NCBI GenBank assembly: GCA_963810555.1
Contig: CAWENX010000009.1
Span: 62,001-126,000 of the forward strand
Direction: 5' to 3'
Source: G963677325 sp963810555
Lineage (GTDB): Bacteria > Bacteroidota > Bacteroidia > Bacteroidales > Prolixibacteraceae
Length of the DNA: 64,000 nucleotides
Part shown: piece by piece, positions 53,450 through 62,966 of the stretch
How the letters are laid out: every line of letters starts with the position of its first letter
How positions within the stretch are numbered: position 1 is the stretch's first letter
Notes under the pieces: generated by a model
Told to the model about the DNA's origin: nothing
What the model saw: the letters and a program-made list of their open reading frames with translations, nothing else
Database searches by the model: none
Program-made: the position numbers and the translations under genes

Positions 53450-54829
53450 ATGAAACTGAAAATCCTTACACAGACCAGTATGAAGATTCTGACCTTTATT
53501 TTTTTCTTTTTCCTTATAGCCTCTGTAAAAGCACAGGAAAACAAGCTGATTTTCAAAGATGGCGACAGGGTTGCTTTTATTGGAAACAGTATTACTCACG
53601 GCGGAGAGTTTCACCAGGATATTTTTCTTTACTATGCAACACGGTTCCCTGAAGAGAAGGTATTTTTTTACAATTGCGGTGTTTCGGGTGATGTTGCAGG
53701 TGAAATACTTGCCCGGCTCGATTCTGATGTATTTGTTCACAAACCGAATATCACTGCGTTGATGGTAGGGATGAATGATATGTTCAGAGGCTACAAGGGA
53801 GGATCGGTAAGCAAGAGTACTTACGAGACTTACAACAAACTAACTGCTGAGCTTGCCGATAAACTAACCAGCAATGGGTGTAAATTAATTCTGGAACTCC
53901 CTTCCATCTATGATCAGACTTCCGAAATAACGGCGTCTAAATCGGTTGGGATAAACGATGCGCTCGGCAAATGTGCCGAATATTTAAAGGGTATTGCGCC
54001 AAAGTATAATGCCATTGTGGTGGATTACTGGTCGGTTATGAGGGATATCAACGAACAGGAGCAAAAAAAGGACAAAAAATTCACAATCGTCGGCAATGAC
54101 AGAGTACACCCGGGCCCCGTGGGGCATCTTGTTATGGCTTACCAGTTTCTGAAAACAACCGGAGCCCCTGAATTTGTTTCACGGATTATTATCGATGCAA
54201 AGGGCAGACGTGTTGTTGAATCACTGAATTGTGAAGTTAAGCCAGTCTCTTTTAAAAGAAAGGGGCTTCATTTTGAGTGTCTTGAAAACTCGTTGCCCTG
54301 CCCCGTTAAAAAAGAGGCTGCTTATGCCCTCGAATTGGTTCCTTTTACGCAGGACCTTAACCAGGAGATCCTTCAGGTCAATCATTTGAGAACGGGTAAT
54401 TATAATCTTTACATTGACGATACTCCGGCCGGAACCTATTCATCTGCTGCTTTGAGCAAAGGTATCAATCTTGCAGTGAACACGTTAACTCCTCAGTATA
54501 AGCAGGCTCTGGAGGTAATGAAAGCCTGTGATGATTACCGTAAAGTATATATGGACCTTAGGGCAATTGCTTTTGTCGAATACAAAAGGCTTCCGGATTA
54601 TAAGGGAAATCCAAATGATTTAAATGCTCTGAAAGCTTATTTCGATCAGGAAACAGCAAAAATAAAGGATAAAAGCCAGCGTGATTATATAAAAGGACAA
54701 TGTGATAAATATCTGTTTCTTAAACCAAAACAAAATGAGCTTAAGGAGCATTTAGACATGGCACGCGATAAGGTTTACGCTGTCAATAAACCTGTAAAAC
54801 ATACATTTAATCTGGTTCTTAAGGATTAG
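53450..54829 (+). CDS. Secreted SGNH/GDSL-family hydrolase
   Basis: ATG 53450 or, more likely, the internal ATG at 53480 (MKILTFIFFFFLIASVKAQ, a normal signal peptide) starts a protein of 449-459 residues. SGNH blocks are in order: AFIGNSITHGG (Ser), YNCGVSGDVAGE (Gly), LMVGMNDM (Asn), and DRVHPGPVGHL (Asp/His). A C-terminal region (about 230-459) adds beta-sandwich strands (YNLYIDDTPAGTY) and helices. Such enzymes deacylate lipids, glycans or polysaccharide esters; the substrate is not shown. The thioredoxin-like gene follows after 68 bases. Confidence 0.85.
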   Translation: MKLKILTQTSMKILTFIFFFFLIASVKAQENKLIFKDGDRVAFIGNSITHGGEFHQDIFLYYATRFPEEKVFFYNCGVSGDVAGEILARLDSDVFVHKPNITALMVGMNDMFRGYKGGSVSKSTYETYNKLTAELADKLTSNGCKLILELPSIYDQTSEITASKSVGINDALGKCAEYLKGIAPKYNAIVVDYWSVMRDINEQEQKKDKKFTIVGNDRVHPGPVGHLVMAYQFLKTTGAPEFVSRIIIDAKGRRVVESLNCEVKPVSFKRKGLHFECLENSLPCPVKKEAAYALELVPFTQDLNQEILQVNHLRTGNYNLYIDDTPAGTYSSAALSKGINLAVNTLTPQYKQALEVMKACDDYRKVYMDLRAIAFVEYKRLPDYKGNPNDLNALKAYFDQETAKIKDKSQRDYIKGQCDKYLFLKPKQNELKEHLDMARDKVYAVNKPVKHTFNLVLKD

Positions 54830-54897
54830 TTCAGGGGAATATTTGTCATTTTTGTTTATATAAGTAATTTTGAAACAATTGACAGTGAATAAATGAT

Positions 54898-56313
54898 ATG
54901 TATAAATTAATTTTCTCTTTATTGTTTATCGTTGGTATTTTGCCTTCCAATGGTCAGAAACCATATCACCAGTTAAAAATAAACCTTGAAGGACTAAAGG
55001 ATACAAACATCTACCTTGCTCATTATTATGGCAGCAAGGTGTTGAAAACCGACTCAGTCAGGCTCGATAAGCACGGGAACGGAACTTTTGAAGGGAATAA
55101 GGAATTACCATTAGGAATATACCTGATTTATCTGAACGACAGGAATTATTTCGATTTTCTGCTGGGAAAAGATCAGGTGTTTACGATATCGGCATCCTTC
55201 AAACCTGGAGCAAAGCGTACTTTCACCGGAGCTGTGGAAAGCGAGGCTTTTCAGCAGTACCAGGAATATCTGTCCAAACAGAGAGCCAGGCAACAACAGA
55301 TTCAGAGTGAGGAGGTTGAACACAAAAATAATCCGGATTCGGTTAAAATTCTTGCAAACGAGATGGAAGCCCTGAATCTTGAAATGGAGACTTACTGGAA
55401 CAATAAATCAAATGAATACAAAGGGACTTTCTTTGCCGACTTCCTTCGTTTCATGATTCCGGTAAGATCCGTGCCGGTTGAAGTTCCTCCTGGGGTTGCC
55501 AATGCAGATTCATTCAAATGGGCAAAAAACTATGCATACACCAGAGATCATTACTGGGACAATTTTAATTTCGCCCAGCCGGGGATAATCCTTACACCGA
55601 TTCTTGACAACAGGATAGATACCTATTTTAAGAAAGTTCTTTTGCAGATACCTGATTCAGTCTTAGGTCCGACTATCCGTTTCATCGATAAGTCGAAAGC
55701 CGATAAGGATATGTTTCATTATCTGGCGCTGAACAGGTTAAACAGCGCCCTAAATTCTGAGATCATGGGTATGGATAAAGTTTTTGTGGCTATTGCTGAG
55801 CGATACTTCCTGAACGATAAAACTGACTGGCTCGATTCAACATCAAGAGCTAAAATAGCTGAAAAAGTTTATGTCACCAAACCTAATTTGATCGGCAATA
55901 TTGCTCCGGAGTTGAAATTGCCCGATTCAGAAGGGAATTATTTCAGCCTCAGACAGATGAACGGTAAATATACAGTGCTTTATTTCTGGGAACCGGACTG
56001 CAGTCATTGCAAGAAAGCCACTCCCCTGCTGGAGAAAGATCTGTATGAACCGCTTAAAGATAAAGGCGTCGAAATATATGCCGTCTGTACGCAGACAAAC
56101 AAAGAAGATTGGATGAAGGGGATCAATGATTACAATATCCATGAGTGGACAAATGTATGGGATCCGTTGCAGGAATCGAATTTCAGAAATCTTTATGATG
56201 TTTACAGCACGCCGATTATTTATATCCTTGATAAAGACAAACACATCATCGCCAAAAGAATTGATGTGGAAACGGCAGCCAAATTCCTCAAAGACGAGAT
56301 GGAGAGAAAATAG
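54898..56313 (+). CDS. Secreted thioredoxin-like protein (DUF4369/DUF5106 - AhpC/TSA)
   Basis: The 471-residue protein has a signal peptide (MYKLIFSLLFIVGILPSNG), an N-terminal beta domain of the DUF4369 type (LEGLKDTNIYLAHYYGSKVLKTDSVRLD), a helical middle part of the DUF5106 type (DHYWDNFNF, RIDTYFKKVL), and a C-terminal thioredoxin fold with the redox pair CSHC in WEPDCSHCKKATP and the cis-Pro in STPIIYILDK. Members act in the periplasm in thiol-disulfide exchange. Gene order after an SGNH hydrolase does not show its partner. Confidence 0.87.
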   Translation: MYKLIFSLLFIVGILPSNGQKPYHQLKINLEGLKDTNIYLAHYYGSKVLKTDSVRLDKHGNGTFEGNKELPLGIYLIYLNDRNYFDFLLGKDQVFTISASFKPGAKRTFTGAVESEAFQQYQEYLSKQRARQQQIQSEEVEHKNNPDSVKILANEMEALNLEMETYWNNKSNEYKGTFFADFLRFMIPVRSVPVEVPPGVANADSFKWAKNYAYTRDHYWDNFNFAQPGIILTPILDNRIDTYFKKVLLQIPDSVLGPTIRFIDKSKADKDMFHYLALNRLNSALNSEIMGMDKVFVAIAERYFLNDKTDWLDSTSRAKIAEKVYVTKPNLIGNIAPELKLPDSEGNYFSLRQMNGKYTVLYFWEPDCSHCKKATPLLEKDLYEPLKDKGVEIYAVCTQTNKEDWMKGINDYNIHEWTNVWDPLQESNFRNLYDVYSTPIIYILDKDKHIIAKRIDVETAAKFLKDEMERK

Positions 56314-56472
56314 TGATCAGTGATCGGTAAACAATAATCCGTAACCGGCTTTTAATCTGACGGACTTTTGCTGTTTCCTTGCTTATCCTTTTCCGTTGGC
56401 TTTCGCCAACGGAATGTTGATAATCATATATTTTTGCTATCTTCACATTTTATTATGATACAGGATTAAATA
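56311..56472. other. Gap with heptamer repeat, hairpin and promoter box
   Basis: GTGATCAGTGATCGG (56314-56327) is the heptamer repeat. A perfect hairpin TTCCGTTGGC / GCCAACGGAA with TTTC loop is at 56391-56414 but has no T-tract. TATTTTTG at 56429-56436 is a possible -7 box for the response-regulator gene. Confidence 0.5.
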
Positions 56473-57150
56473 ATGAAGATTCTGATTGTTGAGGATGAGA
56501 AGGCGCTTTCGGATTCAATTGTGGAATATCTCGGAGAAGAAGGCCATCTTTGCGAAGCGGTTTACAATTATCCCGATGCAATCGAAAAAGTGCAGCTTTA
56601 TCCTTATGATTGCGCTGTTGTGGATATCAATCTTCCGGGAGGTAATGGCCTTGATCTGATACGGTTTATTAAAAGGAAATCCATCGCGATGGGGATCATC
56701 ATTGTATCAGCATTGAATTCACTGGAAAACCGTATAGAGGGACTTGAAATCGGAGCTGATAATTATCTTACCAAACCTTTTCATCTTTCGGAACTGAATG
56801 CCCATTTAAAATCAGTTAACAGAAGGATCAGTTACGGCGGAAATAATCAGATCATTGTGAATGAAATCAGGCTTATCCCGGATGAACACAGGGCATTTGT
56901 CAACGATAGTGAAATTATATTAACAAAAAAAGAATACGATCTGTTATTATTTTTCATTTCAAACAAAAACAAGGTGATCACCAAATCGGGATTGGCCGAA
57001 TATTTATGGGGCGATTATATGGATATGGCGGATTCGTACGATTTTATTTATACCCATATTAAGAATCTCCGGAGAAAATTGATAAAAAAAGGATGCGGCG
57101 ATTATATTAAAACAATTTACGGATTAGGATATAAATTTGATCTGACTTGA
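56473..57150 (+). CDS. OmpR/PhoB-family response regulator
   Basis: The 225-residue protein has a receiver domain with acidic residues E7/D8, phosphoacceptor D51 in VVDINLPGG, the switch Ser in IIVSALN and Lys in LTKPFHL, then a winged-helix DNA-binding domain (ILTKKEYDLLLFF, VITKSGLAEYLWG, YIKTIYGLGYKF). It and the kinase directly downstream form a two-component pair, with the kinase TTG start overlapping the TGA stop here. Confidence 0.92.
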   Translation: MKILIVEDEKALSDSIVEYLGEEGHLCEAVYNYPDAIEKVQLYPYDCAVVDINLPGGNGLDLIRFIKRKSIAMGIIIVSALNSLENRIEGLEIGADNYLTKPFHLSELNAHLKSVNRRISYGGNNQIIVNEIRLIPDEHRAFVNDSEIILTKKEYDLLLFFISNKNKVITKSGLAEYLWGDYMDMADSYDFIYTHIKNLRRKLIKKGCGDYIKTIYGLGYKFDLT

Positions 57151-58403
57151 GACTCTTAAATAAAATCACTCTCAATTTACTTGCTATCTCCATTTTTGTC
57201 TTTATGTTTGGGATGGCAGCCTTTTACTACATTCTGCGTCACCAAGTTGATCGCAACATTAACCAGGAGCTTGAAACAAGAAGGATGAGTATCAGTAAAG
57301 AGCTTGATTCCATTCATTCTTCTTCAAATCCGACTGTTAGTCTGAATGAAAAAGTAATCATCACTCCTCTGGACAAACCTATGCCGCAGGTTAAATTAAA
57401 GGATACCATCCTGTTTAACCCGGATGAAAACAGGTATTCACTATACCGTGAGCTTGGGTTTGTAAAAACGGTGAATAACAAGGTATATTATGTTCAGATA
57501 TTCAAATCACTGGAAGAAACGGACCGGCTTATTAAACAGATCGTTTTTTCTATGACAGGGCTGATCTTACTGATCATTATAACATTACTGATTGTCAACC
57601 GCATTTCATCTCTCCGGGGATGGAAAGTCTTTTATGATACAATCGAAAAAATAAATGACTATGATGTGAATTCCCATGAATCATTCTCACTGAATCAATC
57701 AGATATTAAAGAGTTTGACGACCTGAACCGGGTATTGTTAAAAATGACAGAACGTATTCAGAATGATTACATTAACCTCAAGGAATATATTGAAAATGCC
57801 TCTCATGAGATTCAGACTCCGCTTGCAGTTATCAGTTCCAAAATGGAATTATTGCTCCAAAACAGTGATCTGAAGCAAAAGCATTATAAAACCGTAGCGG
57901 ATGCCTACGAAGCGGCAAACAGGCTGTCAAGGCTCAATAAAACTCTGATACTGCTCGCAAAAATTGAAAACAGGCAATTCCCCGAATCCCTTCCGGTCAG
58001 GCTTGCTGAAATAATTAATCTTCAGCTTGAAAATCTTGAGGAACTGATTCACGCCAAGAAAATCAAGCTTATCAAGAAGCTCGAAGAGGAATTTACAATC
58101 AACATGAATCCCTATCTGGCCGAAATACTGCAAATCAACCTGATTAAAAATGCGGTCAGGCACAATATTCCGGGAGGTGAACTAATCATAGAACTCACAA
58201 AATCGAAATTGCTGATTGCCAATTCCGGCCCCCCCTTAACATTGGAACCTGAACTTCTTTTTAAACGGTTTCACAAATCGTCTTCAACACCTGAATCACT
58301 TGGGTTAGGACTTGCCATCGTACAGAAGATCTGTGAAATGTATAATTTCAAAATCAGTTATACCTATCAAAATGATCTCCATACAATGACAGTGGAATTT
58401 TAG
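57147..58403 (+). CDS. Sensor histidine kinase, partner of the OmpR-type regulator
   Basis: The 418-residue protein starts at TTG 57147, coupled to the regulator stop. It has two membrane helices (LLAISIFVFMFGMAAFYYIL and IVFSMTGLILLIIITLLIVN) around a short periplasmic loop of about 100 residues, the phosphoacceptor His220 in NASHEIQTPLAV, and an ATPase domain (LIKNAVRHN N-box, ANSGPP, ESLGLGLAIVQK). It looks like the small QseC/RprX-type kinases of Bacteroidota. The inducing signal is unknown. Confidence 0.9.
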   Translation: MRLLNKITLNLLAISIFVFMFGMAAFYYILRHQVDRNINQELETRRMSISKELDSIHSSSNPTVSLNEKVIITPLDKPMPQVKLKDTILFNPDENRYSLYRELGFVKTVNNKVYYVQIFKSLEETDRLIKQIVFSMTGLILLIIITLLIVNRISSLRGWKVFYDTIEKINDYDVNSHESFSLNQSDIKEFDDLNRVLLKMTERIQNDYINLKEYIENASHEIQTPLAVISSKMELLLQNSDLKQKHYKTVADAYEAANRLSRLNKTLILLAKIENRQFPESLPVRLAEIINLQLENLEELIHAKKIKLIKKLEEEFTINMNPYLAEILQINLIKNAVRHNIPGGELIIELTKSKLLIANSGPPLTLEPELLFKRFHKSSSTPESLGLGLAIVQKICEMYNFKISYTYQNDLHTMTVEF

Positions 58404-58953
58404 AAATATCACGAATTAAGGACTAATTTTACAAGGATTAATTTTATTATTATGTTAGAATAAGAATAGAGCCAATATAGGAGTTGGTACGAGGCAAATA
58501 CGAGGAAGGTACGGAGGAGATTATTCATTAATTATGTTAGCTTAACAGAAAATATGATTGAATAAAACAAATAGGGTTAAACATTCAGATTCATCCTTTG
58601 GCATCATTTTCGATTCTTTAATAGAAAAATCAAAAATTTTTGCAATTCATACTTGATCTAAATAAACCGATATTGATATTAAAATTCTCTTTTAACAATC
58701 ATTCTGACCGGAAAAATCCATCTGATAATTCTTCCCTTCGTTGTGTTTACTAATTGATTAAATGCATTATAAGTTCTCATCAAGAATTGATTCAGGTTTA
58801 TGAAAGACGCTGCGGAACCGTCACAATAATTTCTGACCAAAAACTAAACCTGATATAGTCATCCACACTATCGTCAAATTTGTATTCATCTTCAGATTTG
58901 CTTCAGAATCTATTTTTAGTATTGCATCAGAAAAACAAAACTGAAATTACCAA
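58404..58953. other. 550-base gap before the haem operon
   Basis: No ORF. A tandem motif GAGTTGGTACGAGGCAAATA, then CGAGGAAGGTACGGAGGAG, at 58480-58519 is a repeat type; GGAAGGTACGG also occurs at 12597. The rest is AT-rich, and the operon promoter probably lies in 58870-58950, but no box matches TAnnTTTG well. Confidence 0.5.
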
Positions 58954-60204
58954 ATGATAGGACTATTTGGCTTAAACCATAAATCAGCCCCAATCGAAAT
59001 AAGGGAAAAATTTGTTTTTTGTGAAGAAGACATCAAAAGATTTGTTCCTCTGTTAAAAGCCAAAGGAGTGCTTGGAGCATTGGTATTATCTACCTGTAAC
59101 CGTACTGAAATCTATTTTGAACTTGAAGAAACCAACAGGGCTTCCGATTTTGATATTGTTGGTGACACCCTGATCGAATACCGCAAAGTTTCACCTGAAG
59201 TGAGGACCCATTTCTACCAGATGAAAAACGATGATGCGGTCCGTCACCTTTTTCGTGTAATTTCAGGGCTCGATTCTATGGCGTTGGGTGAATATCAGGT
59301 AGTCTCACAGATAAAGGATGCTTTCGGTATTTGTAAAAATTACGAGCATTGCAGTTCCGTTTTATATAAGCTTTTCCACGATGCCTTAAGAACCGGCAAA
59401 AAAGTGCGTACCGAAACTTCCCTCAATAAAGGGGCTGTTTCAATCAGTTACGCAGGAGTCGAACTGGCAGGTAAAAAACTCAAGAAATTAAGCTCTCACG
59501 CCGTCCTTTTGATCGGCGCAGGTCAGACGGGTGAACTGACTCTTTTAAATCTCATCAAAAAAGAGTGTACTGAATTTACTGTTGTAAACAGGACACAGGA
59601 AAAAGCCATTGAACTGGCCGATAAATATCATTGCAAAGTTGGAGATATTAATGAGTTGGATGAACTACTTGAATCGCATGATATTGTGATTACTTCAACT
59701 GCTTCCAAAAAACCCCTTATCAGCGTTGAAATGGTTAAAAATGCTATGACAGAAAGAAACCAGAGGCCTCTTTTTTTTATAGATCTATCGGTGCCGCGCA
59801 ATGTTGCAAGGGAAGTTGGCAATCTTGATCATGTTTTCGTTTATGACATCGACTCCCTCAACGGGGTGATTGAAGAGAACCTTGAAAAAAGAAAAGAACA
59901 GATTATTCATGCCGAAGCCATCATTGAAGAGTCAGTATCAGAATTTTCAATATGGCACTCCAACCAGGTATTAGCGCCGACTTTTCAGAATATCACCAAA
60001 CGTTTCCAGGAAGTTAATAATACCCTTCTTCATGGATTTCTGAAAAACCAGAAAGCAACTGATTGTGAGAAAGCGGCAGTATATGCGGATCTGATCACCA
60101 AGAAATTTATCGGTCTGATGATCGAAAATGTCAAATCAGTGACCGACAATGGGAAGAGACAGGAATACATTTCGGTGGTAAACGAGCTGTTTGATTTAAA
60201 TTAA
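58954..60204 (+). CDS. hemA: Glutamyl-tRNA reductase HemA
   Basis: The 416-residue protein begins MIGLFGLNHKSAPIEIREKF, with the catalytic Cys48 in LVLSTCNRTEIYFE, GLDSMALGEYQVVSQIKDAF, the NADPH-binding VLLIGAGQTGELT and FFIDLSVPRNV, and a C-terminal dimerisation helix. It makes glutamate-1-semialdehyde from charged tRNA-Glu, the first committed step of tetrapyrrole synthesis by the C5 route. First of four haem genes; its stop overlaps the hemCD ATG by one base. Confidence 0.95.
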   Translation: MIGLFGLNHKSAPIEIREKFVFCEEDIKRFVPLLKAKGVLGALVLSTCNRTEIYFELEETNRASDFDIVGDTLIEYRKVSPEVRTHFYQMKNDDAVRHLFRVISGLDSMALGEYQVVSQIKDAFGICKNYEHCSSVLYKLFHDALRTGKKVRTETSLNKGAVSISYAGVELAGKKLKKLSSHAVLLIGAGQTGELTLLNLIKKECTEFTVVNRTQEKAIELADKYHCKVGDINELDELLESHDIVITSTASKKPLISVEMVKNAMTERNQRPLFFIDLSVPRNVAREVGNLDHVFVYDIDSLNGVIEENLEKRKEQIIHAEAIIEESVSEFSIWHSNQVLAPTFQNITKRFQEVNNTLLHGFLKNQKATDCEKAAVYADLITKKFIGLMIENVKSVTDNGKRQEYISVVNELFDLN

Positions 60205-61931
60205 TGATTAAAAATACCATACGTATTGGTACAAGAGGCAGTAAATTAGCTTTGTATCAGGCATACCGGGTAAAGGATGAACTTCAAAAGCACTTCCCGA
60301 ATATCACATTCTCTATAGAAATTATCAAAACCAAAGGAGATAAAATTCTTGATGTAGCGCTTTCAAAGATCGGAGACAAAGGACTCTTTACCAAAGAAAT
60401 TGAGGAAGCTCTGTTTAATCATGATATTGATCTTGCAGTACACAGCCTGAAAGATTTGCCGACCAGATTTCCCGAAGGAGCAAAATTGGGAGCGGTTTTA
60501 AAACGTGGAGAAGTCAGGGATGCATTGGTAAGTGTTAATTCCAGAAAAGTAGAAAACCTTACCATAAATGATATTATTGCCACATCGAGCCTGAGAAGAA
60601 AAGCCCAGTTGCTGAGAATCAACAAAGATTTCAGGATTGTTGAAATACGAGGAAACGTTAACACAAGAATCCGCAAAATGCAGGAAGGATATTGTAATGT
60701 GATGATCATGTCAGCCGCAGGTTTGGAACGTCTTGAAATGAATGAATTTATTTCCGAATATATTGATCCTGATATAATTATTCCCGCATGTAGTCAGGGA
60801 GCAATAGCAGTTGAAATTCGTGAAAATGATCCTGATATTGAAAAAATTGTTGCAAAAATCAATGACATTGAATCATTGAGAGCCACTGAAGCAGAACGGG
60901 CTTTTTTAAGAACTTTGGAAGGAGGATGCCAGATTCCGGTGGGAAGTTACAGCAAAACTGAAGGAAACAGGTTTAAGATTGCAGGATTTATATCCAGCAT
61001 TGATGGCTCCCACTTCATCAAGGATTCTGTTGAAGGAGATGCCAGCCAGGCTGTTTATTTATCGGTAAAACTGGCAACAAACCTTTATAACAGGGGTGGT
61101 AATGAGATTCTCAGGAAAATCAGAGTGGAAAATGAGCAAAAGAATGAATCCGTTTTCCCATTAAAGAACAAAGTGATTATCTCAACACGTCCGGTTGATC
61201 CGAATGATAACCTTGCTGAACTTTTTCAGGAACAAGGCGCTAAGGTACTTTCATTACCTATGATTGAAACGGTTACTTCTGAACCTGATGAGAAAATATT
61301 GAATGCTTTGAACAATCTTAACAGTTTTGACTGGATGTTCTTTACAAGCAGGAAAGGGGTGATCAGTTTCTTTAAACTTCTGACTGATATAAAAGGAAGT
61401 ACAGAATTACCGAAAAACCTTAAAATTGCAGTAATTGGTTACAAAACCGGACTTGAACTTGATTATTATGGATACGCTCCTGATTTCATCAGCGAAGGTA
61501 ATACATCAACAGACCTTCTTTCATTATTTTATGAAAAGGTAAAACCATTGAATCTGAATATCTTGCTATCCCTTGGGAACCTTGCAGATAACACACTACC
61601 GGATCGTCTGTCAATTGAAAACAAGGTACAACGGATCAATGTTTATGATGTGGTAAAACCGATGCATGCTGATCCGAAAATTATGAATCTTATTAAAGAA
61701 GATCGTTACGACCTTATCATTTTTACAAGTCCATCAACATTTATTAATTTCTGTTCATTCTATGGATCTGCAGGGATTGAAAAAATCAGAATGGCAAGTA
61801 TTGGACCAACAACAACAAAATCTATCCGGGATGCAGGTTATGAACCAGTAGTAACAGCTATAAAATCAAGTTCCGAAGGACTGAGGGATGCAGTTATAGA
61901 ATATTATCAATCGTACCAAATAAAAAATTAA
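60204..61931 (+). CDS. HemC-HemD fusion: porphobilinogen deaminase and uroporphyrinogen-III synthase
   Basis: The 575-residue protein is two enzymes. Residues 1-310 are HemC (IRIGTRGSKLALYQAYRV, AVHSLKDLPT, ATSSLRRKAQL, and the dipyrromethane-bearing Cys242 in EGGCQIPVGSY). Residues about 325-570 are HemD (VIISTRPVDPNDNLAELF, WMFFTSRKGVISF, ASIGPTTTKSIRDAG). Fusing the two may pass the unstable hydroxymethylbilane straight to the cyclising enzyme. The linkage is known in several Bacteroidota. HemB follows after five bases. Confidence 0.94.
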   Translation: MIKNTIRIGTRGSKLALYQAYRVKDELQKHFPNITFSIEIIKTKGDKILDVALSKIGDKGLFTKEIEEALFNHDIDLAVHSLKDLPTRFPEGAKLGAVLKRGEVRDALVSVNSRKVENLTINDIIATSSLRRKAQLLRINKDFRIVEIRGNVNTRIRKMQEGYCNVMIMSAAGLERLEMNEFISEYIDPDIIIPACSQGAIAVEIRENDPDIEKIVAKINDIESLRATEAERAFLRTLEGGCQIPVGSYSKTEGNRFKIAGFISSIDGSHFIKDSVEGDASQAVYLSVKLATNLYNRGGNEILRKIRVENEQKNESVFPLKNKVIISTRPVDPNDNLAELFQEQGAKVLSLPMIETVTSEPDEKILNALNNLNSFDWMFFTSRKGVISFFKLLTDIKGSTELPKNLKIAVIGYKTGLELDYYGYAPDFISEGNTSTDLLSLFYEKVKPLNLNILLSLGNLADNTLPDRLSIENKVQRINVYDVVKPMHADPKIMNLIKEDRYDLIIFTSPSTFINFCSFYGSAGIEKIRMASIGPTTTKSIRDAGYEPVVTAIKSSSEGLRDAVIEYYQSYQIKN

Positions 61932-61936
61932 CAGAT

Positions 61937-62917
61937 ATGACTTTTCCGGTAACAAGGCTAAGAAGATTAAGATACAACAGTGTTCTCAGACAAATGGTCA
62001 CTGAAACAAAACTATCAGTCGATGACTTTGTCATGCCGCTATTTGTGTGCCCAGGCAAAAATGTAAGAAACCCTATTAGTTCGATGCCAGGAAATTATCA
62101 ATTGTCTATTGAACTGCTGGTTGAAGAATGCAGGAAAATCGTTGATGCAGGTGTAAAAGCAATACTCCTTTTCGGTATTCCCGATCACAAAGACGAAGAC
62201 GGAACTGTTGCATGCGAGCACAATGGTATTGTTCAGGAGGCTATTAGAGCCATTAAGAAGGAATTAAAGGACCTTTATATTATTGCAGATGTCTGCAACT
62301 GTGAATATACAACGCATGGCCACTGCGGTACAATTATCGACGGTGATGTGGATAATGACCTGACTTTAATTACATTAGCCAAACAATCCGTTTCACTGGC
62401 AGAAGCAGGAGCCGATATGATAGCTCCAAGTGATATGATGGATGGCCGTGTTGCAAAAATTCGACAGGAACTTGATGCAAACGGATATTTAAAAATTCCC
62501 ATCATGGCCTATTCAGCAAAATTCGCATCAGGATTTTACGGACCATTCAGGGAAGCAGCAGAGAGTGCCCCAAAATTTGGAAACCGTGCTACTTATCAGA
62601 TGAATCCTGCCAATTCTAATGAAGCTGTTCGTGAAGTGGAACAGGATATTGCTGAAGGAGCTGATATCGTTATGGTTAAACCGGCTCTCAGTTATCTTGA
62701 TATTATTTACAGGGTGAAGAATGAATTCAGACTTCCGGTCGCAGCTTATAATGTCAGTGGTGAATTTTCGATGCTGAAAGCTGCAGAGCAGAAGGGATGG
62801 ATCGATGGGCCGAGGGTGATGATGGAAATACTGACTTCCATCAAACGTGCCGGAGCCGATATCATCATCACCTATCATGCCGTCGAAGCTGCAAAAATTT
62901 TAAAAGGTCGATATTAA
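61937..62917 (+). CDS. hemB: Porphobilinogen synthase HemB (zinc type)
   Basis: The 326-residue protein has RLRRLRYN at the N terminus, the zinc-binding Cys cluster DVCNCEYTTHGHCG, the two active Lys in YSAKFASGFYGPF and VMVKPALSYLD, and the expected length. It joins two 5-aminolevulinate molecules to porphobilinogen. The three Cys mark it as a Zn-dependent rather than Mg-only member. It lies between the hemCD and hemL genes. Confidence 0.95.
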   Translation: MTFPVTRLRRLRYNSVLRQMVTETKLSVDDFVMPLFVCPGKNVRNPISSMPGNYQLSIELLVEECRKIVDAGVKAILLFGIPDHKDEDGTVACEHNGIVQEAIRAIKKELKDLYIIADVCNCEYTTHGHCGTIIDGDVDNDLTLITLAKQSVSLAEAGADMIAPSDMMDGRVAKIRQELDANGYLKIPIMAYSAKFASGFYGPFREAAESAPKFGNRATYQMNPANSNEAVREVEQDIAEGADIVMVKPALSYLDIIYRVKNEFRLPVAAYNVSGEFSMLKAAEQKGWIDGPRVMMEILTSIKRAGADIIITYHAVEAAKILKGRY

Positions 62918-62966
62918 ATGGTCATTAGTCATTGGTCATCATTTTTTAATTAACTATTAGGATTTT

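Noticed and set aside
56391..56414. Terminator from the TTCCGTTGGC hairpin
   Set aside because: The stem is perfect but no T-tract follows on either strand; it may be a short repeat.
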